This document shows, piece by piece, positions 38,914 to 49,074 of a DNA stretch of 64,000 nucleotides. Both the position numbers and the translations under genes were made by a program. Within the stretch, counting starts at the first letter, position 1; every line of letters starts with the position of its first letter. The notes beneath the pieces are model-generated. The model made no database searches. It worked only from the letters and a program-made list of their open reading frames with translations, and was not told the DNA's origin. Source of the DNA: Vibrio albus. Lineage in GTDB: Bacteria; Pseudomonadota; Gammaproteobacteria; Enterobacterales; Vibrionaceae. The stretch is taken from assembly GCF_003144035.1 (NCBI RefSeq), contig NZ_QFWT01000002.1:310001-374000 (forward strand), in the 5' to 3' direction.

Positions 38914-39015
38914 TTCCCAAATCCTGATGCAAATCAATGCAGCCTAAAAATGACACTTGATGCAATGCTATCAGTTACTGACAATAGCGAAAAAAGAGAA
39001 CGGGAAGTGCTGGAA

Positions 39016-39426
39016 ATGATTCGAATAAATTTATGCAAGCCATACAAAACAATCAGTAAAGGAATGACATTACTCGAGATCCTGATTGTTGTTGCCATTA
39101 TCACGATCCTGTCTAGCATTGCCTACCCAAGCTATACCAAACATGTACTCAAGGCTCACCGGGCACAAGCGATTACGGATATGGTGAAGATTCAGCTAAA
39201 GCTGGAAGAAAGCTATACCTCAGCAGGAAGTTATAATTTAAGCCTGCTGGGAGCCAACTGCCCGACAACGTTATGTGAGTCAGACAGTAACAGATATACA
39301 TTTAAGCTAACCAGCACTAATACCTATACCATCACAGCCACTCCTGTTGGGGTACAGACCACCGATGACTGCGGCACCATGACTCTGAATGCCAAAGGAA
39401 CGGGATCCCCGGCTCACTGCTGGTAG
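39016..39426 (+). CDS. pilE: Type IV minor pilin PilE-like
   Basis: 136 residues from the ATG at 39016 (GGGAAG upstream); the open frame begins at 38950 but the added residues are not leader-like. Leader of 16 residues ending SKG, mature part MTLLEILIVVAIITILSSIAYPSY with Glu5. A C-terminal disulphide is likely (CPTTLC...CGTM...HCW). It is transcribed away from fimT. Divergent placement separates it from the other four minor pilins, so its regulation may differ. Confidence 0.82.
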   Translation: MIRINLCKPYKTISKGMTLLEILIVVAIITILSSIAYPSYTKHVLKAHRAQAITDMVKIQLKLEESYTSAGSYNLSLLGANCPTTLCESDSNRYTFKLTSTNTYTITATPVGVQTTDDCGTMTLNAKGTGSPAHCW

Positions 39427-39448
39427 AGGGCTGACTGCTCATAATAAA

Positions 39449-39478
39449 AAAGCCGGTTGGGATAAACCCCGGCCAGCT
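39449..39478. terminator. Hairpin between pilE and dnaJ
   Basis: AAAAAAGCCGGTTGGG with loop ATAAA and CCCCGGCCAGCTTT forms an imperfect stem with A- and T-rich flanks. It lies between the 3' ends of convergent pilE and dnaJ. Confidence 0.65.
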
Positions 39479-39538
39479 TTGTTGTCTCTTATTGACTGCT
39501 ATTATCTTAAACCAGACGCGGCTGGCTCATGGCGACTC

Positions 39539-40696
39539 TTAGCCTGTCAGATCATCGAAGAACTTCTTCACACCATTGAAAAAGCCTTCTGACTTAGGGT
39601 TATGTTTATTGTGCTTAGATCCCTTTTCACCACCACAGCTCTCTTCAAACTCTTTCAGCAGCTCTTTCTGGCGGGAACTTAGCTTAACTGGCGTCTCTAT
39701 CACCAGCTTCACGATCAGATCGCCAACACCACCACCACGTACACCTTTAACGCCTTTACCGCGCATACGGAACATACGTCCGGTCTGCGTTTCTTCAGGT
39801 ACTTTCAGGTTGACACGACCATCAAGAGTCGGTACTTCAACTTCACCACCCAGAGCAGCCTGAGCAAAACTTACCGGCACTTCACAGTATAAGTTATTGC
39901 CATCTCGTTCGAAGATCTGGTGCTCACGTACATGAACCTGAACATACAGATCACCCGCAGGTGCTCCCTGCTCCCCGGCTTCACCTTCACCGGAAAGACG
40001 AATACGATCACCAGTATCCACACCGGCAGGGATCTTCACATTAAGAGTCTTGGTTTTCTGCTTACGGCCCTGACCATGACAAGCCGTACATGGGTCTTTA
40101 ATGATCTGGCCTTTACCATTACAGGTTGGACACGTTTGCTGAACCGCAAAGAATCCCTGACGCATCTGTACCTGACCATGACCATGACAGGTTGGACACG
40201 TTTCCGCCTGTGAACCTGACTTAGCACCTGATCCGTGGCAGACATCACATTCAACCAGCGTTGGTACCTGGATCTCTTTCTCACAACCACGAACCGCTTC
40301 CTCAAGAGTAAGATCCATGTTGTAACGTAAATCGGCCCCTCTCTGGGCACGGGCATGACCACCACCACGACGGCCGCCGCCAAAGATATCGCCAAAAACA
40401 TCGCCGAAGATATCGCCGAAATCAGCACCGCCGCCACCAAAGCCACCGCCGCCGAAGCCGCCGCCACCTTGTTCAAAAGCGGCATGACCATACTGGTCGT
40501 AAGCCGCTTTTTTCTGTGGATCGGTTAAGATTTCATACGCTTCTTTTACTTCTTTAAACTTATCCGCAGCCGTCTCATCTCCCGGATTTCTGTCCGGGTG
40601 GAATTTCATCGCAAGACGCTTATACGCCTTTTTAATATCTCGTTCGGATGCATCACGGCTTACGCCTAATATTTCGTAAAAATCACGTTTTGACAT
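39539..40696 (-). CDS. dnaJ: Hsp40 co-chaperone DnaJ
   Basis: 385 residues from the ATG at 40696. J domain (1-70) with HPD in [10 protein letters not shown], Gly/Phe linker rich in GGGGFGG, four zinc-binding CxxCxGxG repeats ([32 protein letters not shown]), and C-terminal substrate domains. It delivers unfolded clients to DnaK and stimulates its ATPase. The 248-bp spacer from dnaK carries two hairpins, which may lower dnaJ expression relative to dnaK. Confidence 0.98.
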   Translation of the reverse strand: MSKRDFYEILGVSRDASERDIKKAYKRLAMKFHPDRNPGDETAADKFKEVKEAYEILTDPQKKAAYDQYGHAAFEQGGGGFGGGGFGGGGADFGDIFGDVFGDIFGGGRRGGGHARAQRGADLRYNMDLTLEEAVRGCEKEIQVPTLVECDVCHGSGAKSGSQAETCPTCHGHGQVQMRQGFFAVQQTCPTCNGKGQIIKDPCTACHGQGRKQKTKTLNVKIPAGVDTGDRIRLSGEGEAGEQGAPAGDLYVQVHVREHQIFERDGNNLYCEVPVSFAQAALGGEVEVPTLDGRVNLKVPEETQTGRMFRMRGKGVKGVRGGGVGDLIVKLVIETPVKLSSRQKELLKEFEESCGGEKGSKHNKHNPKSEGFFNGVKKFFDDLTG

Positions 40697-40755
40697 GTTT
40701 TCAACTACCAATTTCTTCCAAAAAGAAGCCGCTGCTTCTCCATTTTTTATATCGA

Positions 40756-40817
40756 TCTAGATAATATCACTGCTCAGAAATCAGTTGGTTACCTGAACCC
40801 AGATAGTATTATCTAGA
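40756..40817 (-). promoter_or_regulatory. Hairpin in the dnaK-dnaJ spacer (1)
   Basis: An 11-bp perfect inverted repeat, TCTAGATAATA (40756-40766) with TATTATCTAGA (40807-40817), encloses 40 nt with a further CTCAG/CTGA pairing. No T-run follows, so it is more likely an RNA processing or stability element than a terminator. Confidence 0.55.
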
Positions 40818-40839
40818 CGGACTCTGTACTACAAACATG

Positions 40840-40880
40840 CGGGCGAGAGAGAAACTCTGACGCCCGCAGGTAAACAGAAA
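40840..40880 (-). terminator. Hairpin in the dnaK-dnaJ spacer (2)
   Basis: GCGGGCG ... CGCCCGC with an inner AGAG/CTCT pairing forms a GC-rich stem about 65-105 bp after the dnaK stop. A T-run is lacking; partial attenuation between dnaK and dnaJ is possible. Confidence 0.45.
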
Positions 40881-40944
40881 GAATGTTCTTTAAGCCAGAA
40901 AACATGAGGTTAAAGTTTAACTCATGCCTTCCAGCGACAAGAAA

Positions 40945-42867
40945 TTACTTCTTGTCGTCGTCTTTCACTTCTTCAAACTCAGCATCAACCACGTCATCGT
41001 CCTGAGACTGCTGTTGACCGGCATCTGCACCACCTGCAGCTTGTTCTGCCTGAGCTTTCTGCTGAGCGATTTCCATCAGTTTCTGAGAAGCAGAAATCAG
41101 AGCCTGTACTTTTGCGTCGATAGCTTCTTTGTCATCGCCGTTCTTCGCTTCTTCCAGCTCTTTAATCGCCGCTTCGATCTTCTCTTTCTCGTCAGCCGGC
41201 AGAGCGTCACCCGCTTCTTCCATTTGCTTACGTGTACCGTGAATCATCTGATCAGCCTGGTTACGGGCAGTGACCATTTCTTCGAACTTCTTGTCCGCTT
41301 CTTTATTGGCTTCTGCTTCTTGTACCATTTTTTCGATTTCATCATCGTTCAGACCACCAGAGGCCTGAATAGTGATTTTCTGCTCTTTGCCAGTCTGCTT
41401 GTCTTTTGCAGATACGTGCAGAATACCATCCGCATCCAGGTCGAATGTTACTTCGATCTGAGGCATACCGCGTGGAGCCGGGTTAATACCTTCAAGGTTG
41501 AACTGACCAAGAGATTTGTTGTACATCGCTTGCTTACGTTCACCCTGCAGTACGTGGATAGTTACTGCACTTTGGTTGTCTTCTGCAGTAGAGAACACCT
41601 GGTTCGCTTTGGTTGGGATAGTTGTGTTCTTCTCAACCAGTTTAGTCATCACGCCGCCCATAGTCTCGATACCCAGAGACAGTGGCGTCACGTCAAGCAG
41701 CAGTACGTCTTTCACGTCACCAGCCAGTACACCACCTTGTACCGCAGCACCAACAGCAACTGCTTCATCAGGGTTTACATCGTGGCGAGCTTCTTTACCG
41801 AAGAACTCTGCAACTTTAGCCTGAACCATAGGCATACGAGTCTGACCACCAACCAAGATGACGTCAGTGATATCACCTACAGACAGGTCTGCATCTGCAA
41901 GAGCGACTTTTAGCGGGTCAAGAGAACGCTGTACCAGATCTTCTACCAGTGATTCCAGCTTCGCACGAGTCACTTTAATGTTCATGTGCTTAGGACCGGT
42001 TGCATCCGCAGTCACGTATGGCAGGTTCACGTCTGTCTGTTGTGCGGAAGACAGTTCGATTTTTGCTTTTTCAGCCGCTTCTTTCACACGCTGCATCGCC
42101 AGAGGATCGTTCTTCAGATCGATACCCTGGTCTGATTTGAATTCAGCTACCAGATAGTTGATCAGACGGTTATCGAAGTCTTCACCACCAAGGTGGGTAT
42201 CACCGTTGGTTGCCAGTACTTCAAATGTTTTTTCGCCTTCAACTTCGTCAATCTCGATAATAGAGATATCGAAAGTACCACCACCAAGGTCGTAAACCGC
42301 GATAGTACGGTCGCCGCCTTCTTTGTCCAGACCATAAGCCAGAGCAGCTGCAGTCGGCTCGTTGATGATACGCTTAACTTCAAGACCAGCGATACGACCA
42401 GCATCTTTTGTTGCCTGACGCTGAGCATCATTAAAGTAAGCAGGAACAGTAATGACTGCACCAGTTACTTCTTCACCCAAGAAGTTTTCAGCTGTTTTCT
42501 TCATTTTTTTCAGAACTTCAGCTGAAACCTGAGGAGCCGCCATTTTCTGGCCGCGAGCTTCAACCCAAGCATCACCGTTATCAGCCTTAACAATTTTGAA
42601 TGGCATGATTTCGATGTCACGCTGAACTTCCTCGTCTTCAAAACGACGACCTATAAGACGCTTGATCGCGAACAGCGTATTTTCAGGGTTAGTTACCGCC
42701 TGACGTTTTGCAGGTTGACCAACCAGTGTCTCGCCATCGGTATAAGCGATAACCGATGCCGTGGTGCGTTCACCTTCAGCATTTTCGATTACGCGTGGTT
42801 TGTCACCGTCCAGCACGGCAACACAAGAGTTAGTAGTACCTAAGTCAATACCAATGATTTTACCCAT
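40945..42867 (-). CDS. dnaK: Hsp70 chaperone DnaK
   Basis: 640 residues. ATPase domain with [13 protein letters not shown] (residues 4-16), [15 protein letters not shown] and [10 protein letters not shown], a linker [22 protein letters not shown], substrate-binding beta-sandwich, helical lid, and the conserved C-terminal EEVKD motif in [12 protein letters not shown]. Central cytoplasmic chaperone acting with DnaJ and GrpE, which flank it here. A sigma-32 promoter lies about 125-150 bp upstream. Confidence 0.99.
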   Translation of the reverse strand: MGKIIGIDLGTTNSCVAVLDGDKPRVIENAEGERTTASVIAYTDGETLVGQPAKRQAVTNPENTLFAIKRLIGRRFEDEEVQRDIEIMPFKIVKADNGDAWVEARGQKMAAPQVSAEVLKKMKKTAENFLGEEVTGAVITVPAYFNDAQRQATKDAGRIAGLEVKRIINEPTAAALAYGLDKEGGDRTIAVYDLGGGTFDISIIEIDEVEGEKTFEVLATNGDTHLGGEDFDNRLINYLVAEFKSDQGIDLKNDPLAMQRVKEAAEKAKIELSSAQQTDVNLPYVTADATGPKHMNIKVTRAKLESLVEDLVQRSLDPLKVALADADLSVGDITDVILVGGQTRMPMVQAKVAEFFGKEARHDVNPDEAVAVGAAVQGGVLAGDVKDVLLLDVTPLSLGIETMGGVMTKLVEKNTTIPTKANQVFSTAEDNQSAVTIHVLQGERKQAMYNKSLGQFNLEGINPAPRGMPQIEVTFDLDADGILHVSAKDKQTGKEQKITIQASGGLNDDEIEKMVQEAEANKEADKKFEEMVTARNQADQMIHGTRKQMEEAGDALPADEKEKIEAAIKELEEAKNGDDKEAIDAKVQALISASQKLMEIAQQKAQAEQAAGGADAGQQQSQDDDVVDAEFEEVKDDDKK

Positions 42868-42906
42868 CAGATTATCTCCGAAATTCAGTCTATTCTTTTT
42901 TGCTAT

Positions 42907-42923
42907 ATCCCCTATGTGGGGAT
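42907..42923 (-). promoter_or_regulatory. Palindromic hairpin in dnaK leader
   Basis: ATCCCC-TAT-GTGGGGAT is a short strong hairpin in the transcribed leader, 40-55 nt upstream of the dnaK start. A function such as an RNA thermosensor or stability element is only a possibility. Confidence 0.4.
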
Positions 42924-42991
42924 GTGGAACAGAGATTCAACCCTGCCCCTTAAAATAAAACGCAAGAGTTTGCTTCATGTATGCCCTTTAG

Positions 42992-43017
42992 ATAAGGCCT
43001 GTCCAGGCGTTTTCAAG
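42992..43017 (-). promoter_or_regulatory. Sigma-32 promoter of dnaK
   Basis: Minus strand: CTTGAA (43012-43017) preceded by CCC, 14 bp, then CCTTAT (42992-42997). This matches the heat-shock promoter pattern CTTGAA-N13/14-CCCCAT with two -10 mismatches. Confidence 0.75.
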
Positions 43018-43062
43018 GGGCAACCGTTATAAAAATTTCGCTTTCGTATCTATAAGATATTA

Positions 43063-43096
43063 AAAAAGGCCGAACCTGAAAGATACGACCCTTTAA
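43063..43096 (-). terminator. Terminator of grpE
   Basis: Minus strand AAGGGTCG ... CGGCCTT followed by TTTT, an imperfect stem, begins about 20 bp after the grpE stop codon. It separates grpE from the dnaK promoter. Confidence 0.55.
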
Positions 43097-43114
43097 CCAA
43101 TTAAAAATTAAGAA

Positions 43115-43735
43115 CTATTTTGCAACCATTACCATTGCAGGGCGAATAACCCGACCATTCAGTTCATAGCCTTTTTGCATCACAAAAATCACTGTATTCG
43201 GCTCGTGCTCCGGGCTTTCCTGAATCGACATTGCCTGATGATACTCAGGATTAAACGCTTCACCTTCAGGGTTAATTTCTTTCAGGCCAAATTTAGCAAC
43301 CACATCAACAAATGTTTTATGTGTCAGCTCCACCCCTTCCAGAATAGGTTTCACAGCTTCGTTCTCAGCATCTGCCGCCTGAATAGCACGCTCCAGGTTA
43401 TCAATCACTGGCAACAGCTCTTCAGAAAACTTATTCAGCGCATATTTGCGAGCTTTGTCTATTTCCTGCTCGGTACGGCGACGCATGTTTTCCACTTCCG
43501 CTTTCGCTCGGATCACCGAATCCTGCTGTTCTTTCACTTTGGCTTCACTTAGCAAAAGGGCCGCTTCTAACTGGGCGATTTGGGCCTCTTCGATTTCCTG
43601 CTCGCTCTCTTCATTCCAGTCGATATCAGCATCAGAACCAACGGCTTCCGCTTCGACTTCTTCTGCTTCCTGTTCAGCTGGCGCTTCTTGCTTTTTCAGC
43701 TCTTCTTCATTTACCTTGATTTCTTCGTTGCTCAT
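43115..43735 (-). CDS. grpE: Nucleotide exchange factor GrpE
   Basis: 206 residues from the ATG at 43735; upstream in-frame sequence to 43804 is not GrpE-like. The N-terminus is very acidic ([24 protein letters not shown]). It is followed by the long dimerising helix ([33 protein letters not shown]) and the beta domain ending [22 protein letters not shown]. Releases ADP from DnaK. A near-perfect sigma-32 promoter lies about 125-150 bp upstream, and it is divergent from nadK as in other Vibrio. Confidence 0.97.
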   Translation of the reverse strand: MSNEEIKVNEEELKKQEAPAEQEAEEVEAEAVGSDADIDWNEESEQEIEEAQIAQLEAALLLSEAKVKEQQDSVIRAKAEVENMRRRTEQEIDKARKYALNKFSEELLPVIDNLERAIQAADAENEAVKPILEGVELTHKTFVDVVAKFGLKEINPEGEAFNPEYHQAMSIQESPEHEPNTVIFVMQKGYELNGRVIRPAMVMVAK

Positions 43736-43857
43736 GATATCTCCAGACCTCAGATTCATTCTGTTATATCGGTTTACAGGCCAGTACGGTTGCATAACGC
43801 ACAATTAACCTAAACTTGATATAAAAAACTCGCACATTCAAACTTGTTGCCTTTATT

Positions 43858-43883
43858 ATGGGGACGAAGATTTGTGATTCAAG
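43858..43883 (-). promoter_or_regulatory. Sigma-32 promoter of grpE
   Basis: Minus strand CTTGAA (43878-43883), 14 bp, CCCCAT (43858-43863): a perfect heat-shock consensus. The -35 end lies only 28 bp from the nadK start codon on the other strand. Confidence 0.85.
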
Positions 43884-43910
43884 CATAAAGTTTCAAACTG
43901 GACTAACCGA

Positions 43911-44795
43911 ATGAACAAGCCGTTTAATATCATCGCCGTTATAGGAAAGCCGCGCAGCCAAAAAGCGGTACAAACTCATAAAGATCTCTTTCACTGGCTG
44001 AACGCGAAAGGCTACCCGGTATTAGTCGACGAAAGGCTGAAAGACATTCTAGATGAGGTTCCAGCCGAACATTTTACCAGCCTGCTGGATATCGGCGAAA
44101 AAGCCGATCTGGCTATTGTCGTGGGTGGTGACGGCAATATGCTCGGTGCCGCACGGGTACTTTCCCGCTTCGATATTTCAGTGATAGGTGTTAACCGGGG
44201 TAACCTCGGCTTTTTGACCGACCTGAATCCGGAAGATTTCTGCTCTTCGCTGGAAAACGTACTGCAAGGTCATTACATAGAGGAAGAGCGCTTTCTTCTT
44301 GAAGCCGAAGTGTATCGCCACGGGCAGATCCGCAGCCAGAACTCCGCACTGAACGAAGTCGTACTCCATCCGGGAAAAATTGCCCATATGATTGAGTTTG
44401 AAGTCTATATTGATGATACCTTTGCCTTTTCTCAGCGCTCCGATGGCCTGATTATCTCGACCCCAACCGGTTCTACCGCTTATTCTCTGTCAGGTGGAGG
44501 TCCTATCCTATCACCAAGCCTTAACGCCATTTCAATCGTGCCAATGTTTCCGCACACTCTGTCTTCACGACCTTTAGTTGTCGACAGCAAACGGCAGATA
44601 AAATTGCTGGTTTCTCCGGATAACCGAGGCACTCAGGAAATCAGCTGTGACGGACAAGTCTCTCTTCCTGTCTCTCCCGGCGACGAAGTGCTTATTTACC
44701 CAAGTCCGAATGTACTCAGACTGATCCATCCTGAAGACTACAGTTACTACCACGTACTCAGGAATAAACTGGGGTGGTCAAGCAAGCTCTTTTGA
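43911..44795 (+). CDS. nadK: NAD kinase
   Basis: 294 residues (E. coli 292). Phosphorylates NAD to NADP. The catalytic GGDG motif appears in [17 protein letters not shown] (about 65-81), with [21 protein letters not shown] and the active-site region [17 protein letters not shown]. Located between grpE and recN, as in E. coli and Vibrio. No clear terminator follows; the next 140 bp contain the SOS-controlled recN promoter. Confidence 0.96.
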   Translation: MNKPFNIIAVIGKPRSQKAVQTHKDLFHWLNAKGYPVLVDERLKDILDEVPAEHFTSLLDIGEKADLAIVVGGDGNMLGAARVLSRFDISVIGVNRGNLGFLTDLNPEDFCSSLENVLQGHYIEEERFLLEAEVYRHGQIRSQNSALNEVVLHPGKIAHMIEFEVYIDDTFAFSQRSDGLIISTPTGSTAYSLSGGGPILSPSLNAISIVPMFPHTLSSRPLVVDSKRQIKLLVSPDNRGTQEISCDGQVSLPVSPGDEVLIYPSPNVLRLIHPEDYSYYHVLRNKLGWSSKLF

Positions 44796-44878
44796 TACTC
44801 AAAACCGGCTCACAATCATTCCTGTGGCCGGACTCACAGAAATAAATTGTTCATAAAAAAAACACCAGTATAACTTTA

Positions 44879-44916
44879 CTGTATAAAGAAACAGTATATA
44901 CTGTTTTCTTATACAG
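44879..44916 (+). promoter_or_regulatory. Two LexA (SOS) boxes upstream of recN
   Basis: CTGTATAAAGAAACAG (44879-44894) and CTGTTTTCTTATACAG (44901-44916) each fit CTG-N10-CAG. Together they form a larger near-palindrome centred at about 44897. They lie 28-65 bp before the recN start; E. coli recN also has several SOS boxes. Confidence 0.9.
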
Positions 44917-44943
44917 TATTGTTTAATTATACAGGTGCTCATC

Positions 44944-46605
44944 ATGCTGGCTCATTTAAGTGTGAATAATTTTGCGATCGTTAAATCTCTGCAACTGGAA
45001 CTGTCACAAGGAATGACAACCATTACCGGTGAAACTGGTGCTGGTAAGTCTATTGCTATTGATGCCCTTGGCCTTTGCCTTGGCGACAGAGCAGAAGCCG
45101 GTATGGTGCGTCCGGGAGAAGAAAAGACCGACGTTAGTGCCGCATTCCTTTTGGATAACAATATTAACGCAACCCGATGGCTGGAAGATAACGACCTTCT
45201 GGACGGTAATGAATGCATTCTGCGCCGTTTGATCACCAAAGAAGGCCGATCCAGAGCTTTTATCAACGGCAGTCCGGTTCCCCTTTCCCAGTTAAAAGCT
45301 CTAGGGCAGAAGCTGATCAACATTCATGGCCAGCACGCCCATCATCAGCTAATGAAAAATGACTACCAGTTGTCCATGCTGGATCAGTATGCTGGTCATT
45401 CAAACCTTATAGAAAAGACTCAGAAGAGCTACCAGCAATGGCGCTCAACCGCCAATAAACTCAAAGAACTGCGAAAGAACAGTCAGGAAAACCAAGCCCA
45501 GAAACAACTTCTGGAGTATCAGATCAAAGAGCTGGATGAACTGGCTATTGGTGAAACTGAATTTTCTGAGCTAGAGCAAGAGCATAAGCGCCTGAATAAC
45601 AGTGGCGATCTTGCAGAGAACTGCCAACAAGCCATCACACTGCTGTATGAAGGTGAAGAAGTTAATGCACTTAGCTTGTTGCAGGCGGCCAGCCAATCTC
45701 TAATACAATTGGCAGAGATCGATCCTAAACTCTCTGCACTGCCGACCATGCTGGATGAAGCCATTATCCAGATAGAAGAAACCAACAGCGAATTGCGTAA
45801 TTATCTGGATAGCATTGACGTGGATCCGGAAAGGATGGCTTATGTGGAAGAGCGCTTCTCTAAAGTCATGTCGATTTCACGTAAACATTATATTCAGCCG
45901 GAAGAGCTATATACTCACCACCAGCAACTGCTTAAGCAGATAGAAGAGCTGGACTGCTCTGATGAAAAGCTGGATGCTCTGGCTGAAGAGGTAGAGGGAA
46001 ACTATCAGATTTACTTATCTGCTGCCGAAAAACTGGGGAAATCACGAACCCGCTACGCAAAAGAACTGAATAAACTGATCAGCAAAAGCATGCATGAACT
46101 GAGCATGGAAAAAGCTCAGTTTGATATCCAGGTTGAAGCAGATACCAAGTACGCCTCTCCGCTTGGCATTAACCATATCGAATTTACTGTATCAACTAAC
46201 CCGGGCCAACCCCTGTTACCAATAGGCAAAGTAGCCTCTGGTGGTGAACTTTCCCGCATATCTCTTGCGATCCAGGTGATTACCGCACAGAAAGTAGATA
46301 CCCCAAGCCTGATTTTCGATGAAGTCGATGTCGGTATCAGCGGACCAACGGCGGCTGTAGTGGGCAAAATGCTGCGTACGTTAGGCGAATCTACTCAAGT
46401 GCTCTGCGTGACCCACCTGCCTCAAGTGGCTGGCTGCGGTCATCAACAACTGTTTGTGGCCAAACAGGCTAAAGCGGGTAAAACCGAAACGCGGATGCAT
46501 ACCCTGAATGAAGAACAACGCGTATCAGAGTTAGCCCGACTGCTTGGTGGCAGTGAAATTACAGAAACAACACTGGCGAATGCAAAAGAGCTTCTGGCAG
46601 CCTAA
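44944..46605 (+). CDS. recN: DNA repair protein RecN
   Basis: 553 residues from the ATG at 44944; an in-frame GTG three codons earlier is possible. SMC-like ATPase involved in double-strand break repair. Walker A GETGAGKS (about 29-36), central coiled coil (about 160-360), signature SGGELSR, and Walker [13 protein letters not shown], with the D-loop/His segment [11 protein letters not shown]. The two LexA boxes directly upstream indicate damage-inducible expression. Confidence 0.97.
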   Translation: MLAHLSVNNFAIVKSLQLELSQGMTTITGETGAGKSIAIDALGLCLGDRAEAGMVRPGEEKTDVSAAFLLDNNINATRWLEDNDLLDGNECILRRLITKEGRSRAFINGSPVPLSQLKALGQKLINIHGQHAHHQLMKNDYQLSMLDQYAGHSNLIEKTQKSYQQWRSTANKLKELRKNSQENQAQKQLLEYQIKELDELAIGETEFSELEQEHKRLNNSGDLAENCQQAITLLYEGEEVNALSLLQAASQSLIQLAEIDPKLSALPTMLDEAIIQIEETNSELRNYLDSIDVDPERMAYVEERFSKVMSISRKHYIQPEELYTHHQQLLKQIEELDCSDEKLDALAEEVEGNYQIYLSAAEKLGKSRTRYAKELNKLISKSMHELSMEKAQFDIQVEADTKYASPLGINHIEFTVSTNPGQPLLPIGKVASGGELSRISLAIQVITAQKVDTPSLIFDEVDVGISGPTAAVVGKMLRTLGESTQVLCVTHLPQVAGCGHQQLFVAKQAKAGKTETRMHTLNEEQRVSELARLLGGSEITETTLANAKELLAA

Positions 46606-46759
46606 AAAGAGATCTTCCCATGAAAACCAGATGATCATTGCAACTAATCTAAAAAATAGTGGTCACATATAGTACTTTTACCCAGTACCTTTTTACTTCG
46701 CGGCTGAGCTTGTTTATTATCAGCCTGGTTTTAGATTAGAGATGTAAGAAATATCAGCT

Positions 46760-47119
46760 ATGCAGTTTAAGAAGTGGTTAGTTGCAATCCCGCTGGCAGT
46801 CACCATGCTGACCGGCTGTTCCGTGGCAGAAAAGCTCGTTTATCGAATCGACATTAATCAGGGAAACTATATAGAACAGGAAGCTGTTGACCAGTTGAAA
46901 TTTGGCATGACAAAAGAACAGGTTCGCTATGTCCTTGGTTCTCCAATGCTGGTAGAAAATGGTTACCCAAATACCTGGTACTATATTTACCACCATACTC
47001 CGGGCCATAGTGATCCTATACAGAAGAACCTGCTGGTTCATTTCGATGCTCACAATACATTAATAAATATTGCGGGTGACTTTAATACCGGAGATGCATT
47101 TTTTCAGCAACTGAACTAA
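46760..47119 (+). CDS. bamE: Outer membrane assembly lipoprotein BamE
   Basis: 119 residues. Lipoprotein signal [20 protein letters not shown] with Cys20 as the modified residue, then the SmpA/OmlA fold ([27 protein letters not shown]...NTWYYIYHH). Part of the BAM complex that inserts beta-barrel proteins. Located after recN as in E. coli; 154 bp of sequence between them shows no gene. A strong hairpin lies between it and convergent ratB. Confidence 0.96.
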   Translation: MQFKKWLVAIPLAVTMLTGCSVAEKLVYRIDINQGNYIEQEAVDQLKFGMTKEQVRYVLGSPMLVENGYPNTWYYIYHHTPGHSDPIQKNLLVHFDAHNTLINIAGDFNTGDAFFQQLN

Positions 47120-47141
47120 TCGGCAACCTGATTTACCTAAG

Positions 47142-47169
47142 ACAAAGGCTCGCCAATGCGAGCCTTTGT
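47142..47169. terminator. Bidirectional terminator between bamE and ratB
   Basis: ACAAAGGCTCG-CCAATG-CGAGCCTTTGT is a perfect 11-bp stem placed between the convergent 3' ends. Confidence 0.75.
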
Positions 47170-47182
47170 GCTGTTTAAATGA

Positions 47183-47521
47183 CTAGTTTTTCCGAAGAGC
47201 ATTGGGCTTTCCACCTGTCACAGGATCGGCCGTACCCGCTTCTTTAGCCTGTTCAGCTCTTTTTCTGCGAATCTCTTTAGGATCAGCCAGCAACGGTCTA
47301 TAGATTTCTATTCTGTCTTTATCCCGAACCGTTGCATTCAACTTTACGTTACGGCTGTATACACCGACCGTATTTTTTTTCAGGTCAATTTCCGGATAAG
47401 CCTCCAGGACACCGGATTGCTTGATAATTTCTTCTACCGTCGAATTTTTATCGACGACCTCGGTAAACACTTTCTGCTCATGAGGCAGTGCATAAACCAC
47501 TTCAACCTGAATCGTATCCAT
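47183..47521 (-). CDS. ratB: RatB/RnfH family ubiquitin-like protein
   Basis: 112 residues of the RnfH family (UPF0125), a beta-grasp fold. Recognised by [58 protein letters not shown]. In E. coli it is the partner gene of the RatA toxin but its function is unresolved; calling the pair a toxin-antitoxin is not well supported. The start ATG overlaps the ratA stop by one base (TGATG). Confidence 0.93.
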   Translation of the reverse strand: MDTIQVEVVYALPHEQKVFTEVVDKNSTVEEIIKQSGVLEAYPEIDLKKNTVGVYSRNVKLNATVRDKDRIEIYRPLLADPKEIRRKRAEQAKEAGTADPVTGGKPNALRKN

Positions 47522-47949
47522 CAGTACACCTGCTTTGCCCGCCGGGTAAAAGCGGTCACCATATTATTAGTTAGTTCGCTAAACACTCTTCCAAAAGCCG
47601 CTTCAATGAGTTTACTGGAAAATTCGAACTCCAGCTTCAACTCCACCTGACAGGCGAAATCATCCAGTTCAGTAAAATACCAGCCCCCCTGAAGATGCTT
47701 AAATGGTCCGTCTACCAGCTCCATTAAAATAGAGGAGCCATTTACCAATGTATTTGAAGTAGTAAAGGTTTTACTGATCCCCGCTTTTGAGACATTCACC
47801 GATGCCAGCATCCGCTCACCAGAATGCTCTAACACCTCTGCACCAGCGCACCCTGGCAGAAACTCAGGATAACGAACTACGTCATTAACTAAATCATACA
47901 TCTGTCTGGCACTGTACGACACCAGTGCCGAACGCCTGATCTGTGGCAT
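47521..47949 (-). CDS. ratA: RatA, START/polyketide-cyclase-like protein
   Basis: 142 residues of the aromatic-rich helix-grip (START-like) family: [22 protein letters not shown]...[23 protein letters not shown]...FTRRAKQVY. In E. coli RatA binds the 50S subunit and can block subunit joining; it also resembles coenzyme Q-binding Coq10. Forms a two-gene unit with ratB, divergent from smpB, which is the conserved arrangement. Confidence 0.93.
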   Translation of the reverse strand: MPQIRRSALVSYSARQMYDLVNDVVRYPEFLPGCAGAEVLEHSGERMLASVNVSKAGISKTFTTSNTLVNGSSILMELVDGPFKHLQGGWYFTELDDFACQVELKLEFEFSSKLIEAAFGRVFSELTNNMVTAFTRRAKQVY

Positions 47950-48062
47950 TCAAACTCCTCACATTCCTCTGTATACAGAAGATAAAACATAATTCCGGAG
48001 ATTTCTCTCAGAAAAGACGACATTCCCAAACAAATAAGGATTCTCAACACGCAAGTAATGCG

Positions 48063-48068
48063 TATAAT
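48063..48068 (+). promoter_or_regulatory. Consensus -10 (TATAAT) directly upstream of smpB
   Basis: A perfect TATAAT ends 8 bp before the smpB ATG; a start of transcription 6-8 bp downstream would fall on or next to the start codon. The -35 match (TTCTCA at 48041-48046) is weak, and smpB has no ribosome site at normal distance. Confidence 0.45.
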
Positions 48069-48076
48069 GCACCATT

Positions 48077-48562
48077 ATGGCAAAGAAAAAATCAAAAACC
48101 AAAGCGGGCAGCAATACCATTGCTTTAAATAAAAAAGCCCGTCACGAATACTTTATTGAAGACGAGATAGAAGCGGGCCTTGAACTGCAGGGGTGGGAAG
48201 TCAAATCCCTTCGCCAGGGCAAAGCTAACATCGCCGAAAGCTACGTATTTATGCGTAACGGTGAAGCTTTTATCAGTGGTATGACTATTACTCCGCTTCA
48301 GCAGGCATCAACCCACGTGGTTGCTGACCCGACTCGCGTGCGTAAACTGCTGCTTTCTCGTCGGGAACTGGATAACCTGTTCGGTCGCATTAACCGGGAA
48401 GGTATGACCCTGACGGCACTATCTCTGTACTGGTCCCGTTCATGGGTGAAGCTTAAAATTGGTGTCGCCAAAGGTAAAAAATTGCACGATAAGCGTACCG
48501 ATTTAAAAGAAAAAGATTGGGCTCGCGATAAAGCTCGTATTATGAAGGGCAAATTGCGCTAA
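48077..48562 (+). CDS. smpB: SsrA-binding protein SmpB
   Basis: 161 residues. Binds tmRNA and brings it to stalled ribosomes for trans-translation. OB-fold with [40 protein letters not shown], and the basic C-terminal tail ([27 protein letters not shown]) that enters the mRNA channel. Its RNA partner ssrA starts 68 bp downstream. No Shine-Dalgarno sequence is evident near the ATG. Confidence 0.97.
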   Translation: MAKKKSKTKAGSNTIALNKKARHEYFIEDEIEAGLELQGWEVKSLRQGKANIAESYVFMRNGEAFISGMTITPLQQASTHVVADPTRVRKLLLSRRELDNLFGRINREGMTLTALSLYWSRSWVKLKIGVAKGKKLHDKRTDLKEKDWARDKARIMKGKLR

Positions 48563-48630
48563 ACTTAATCATATAGAGGGAGATAAACTGGACAGAGATA
48601 ATTTTTCTGATACCATGCTTCCTCTTACCT

Positions 48631-48998
48631 GGGGCTGATTTAGGATTCGACGGGAATTTTGCAGTCTAAGGTGCATGCCGAGGTGCGGTAGGCCTCGTTA
48701 ATAAACCGCAAAACAATAGTCGCAAACGACGAAAACTACGCACTAGCAGCTTAATAACCTGCTCAGAGCTCTCTCGCCCTAGCTTCCGCACGTAAGACGG
48801 GGAATCACGAGAGATCAAACCCAAACGCGCTAGCCCGGATTCTCCCACCTGAGAGATGAACGGCGAATTATAATTCAGGTTAGTCATTCATTCGCGTGTC
48901 GGTTCGCAGGTGGGTGGTGAAATTAAAGATCGACTAAGCATGTAGTACCAAAGATGAATGGTTTTCGGACGCGGGTTCAACTCCCGCCAGCTCCACCA
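48631..48998 (+). ncRNA. ssrA: Transfer-messenger RNA (tmRNA)
   Basis: 368 nt from GGGGCTGATTTAGGATTCGA to the encoded CCA end (GGGTTCAACTCCCGCCAGCTCCACCA region). The tRNA-Ala-like ends pair and the T-loop GGTTCAACTCC is intact. The tag frame is at 48722-48751: GCA AAC GAC GAA AAC TAC GCA CTA GCA GCT, i.e. ANDENYALAA, followed by tandem TAA stops (48752-48757). Acts with SmpB upstream. The 3' end of ssrA is a common integration target for genomic islands. Confidence 0.98.
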
Positions 48999-49006
48999 AA
49001 CCAAAG

Positions 49007-49033
49007 AAAAAGACGTCTTAGGACGTCTTTTTT
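49007..49033 (+). terminator. Intrinsic terminator of ssrA
   Basis: AAAAAGACGTC-TTAG-GACGTCTTTTTT, a stem with a long T-run nine bases after the tmRNA CCA end. Confidence 0.9.
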
Positions 49034-49074
49034 CTTATCTGCAATAACGTAAAATCAACAAGTTACAGTGTATT

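Noticed and set aside
40697..40944. Separate gene between dnaK and dnaJ
   Set aside because: No open frame or promoter was convincing; the hairpins are listed as leader or attenuation structures only.
47183..47949. RatA/RatB as a toxin-antitoxin system
   Set aside because: The pair is a conserved core locus in gammaproteobacteria and antitoxin activity of RatB is not established.
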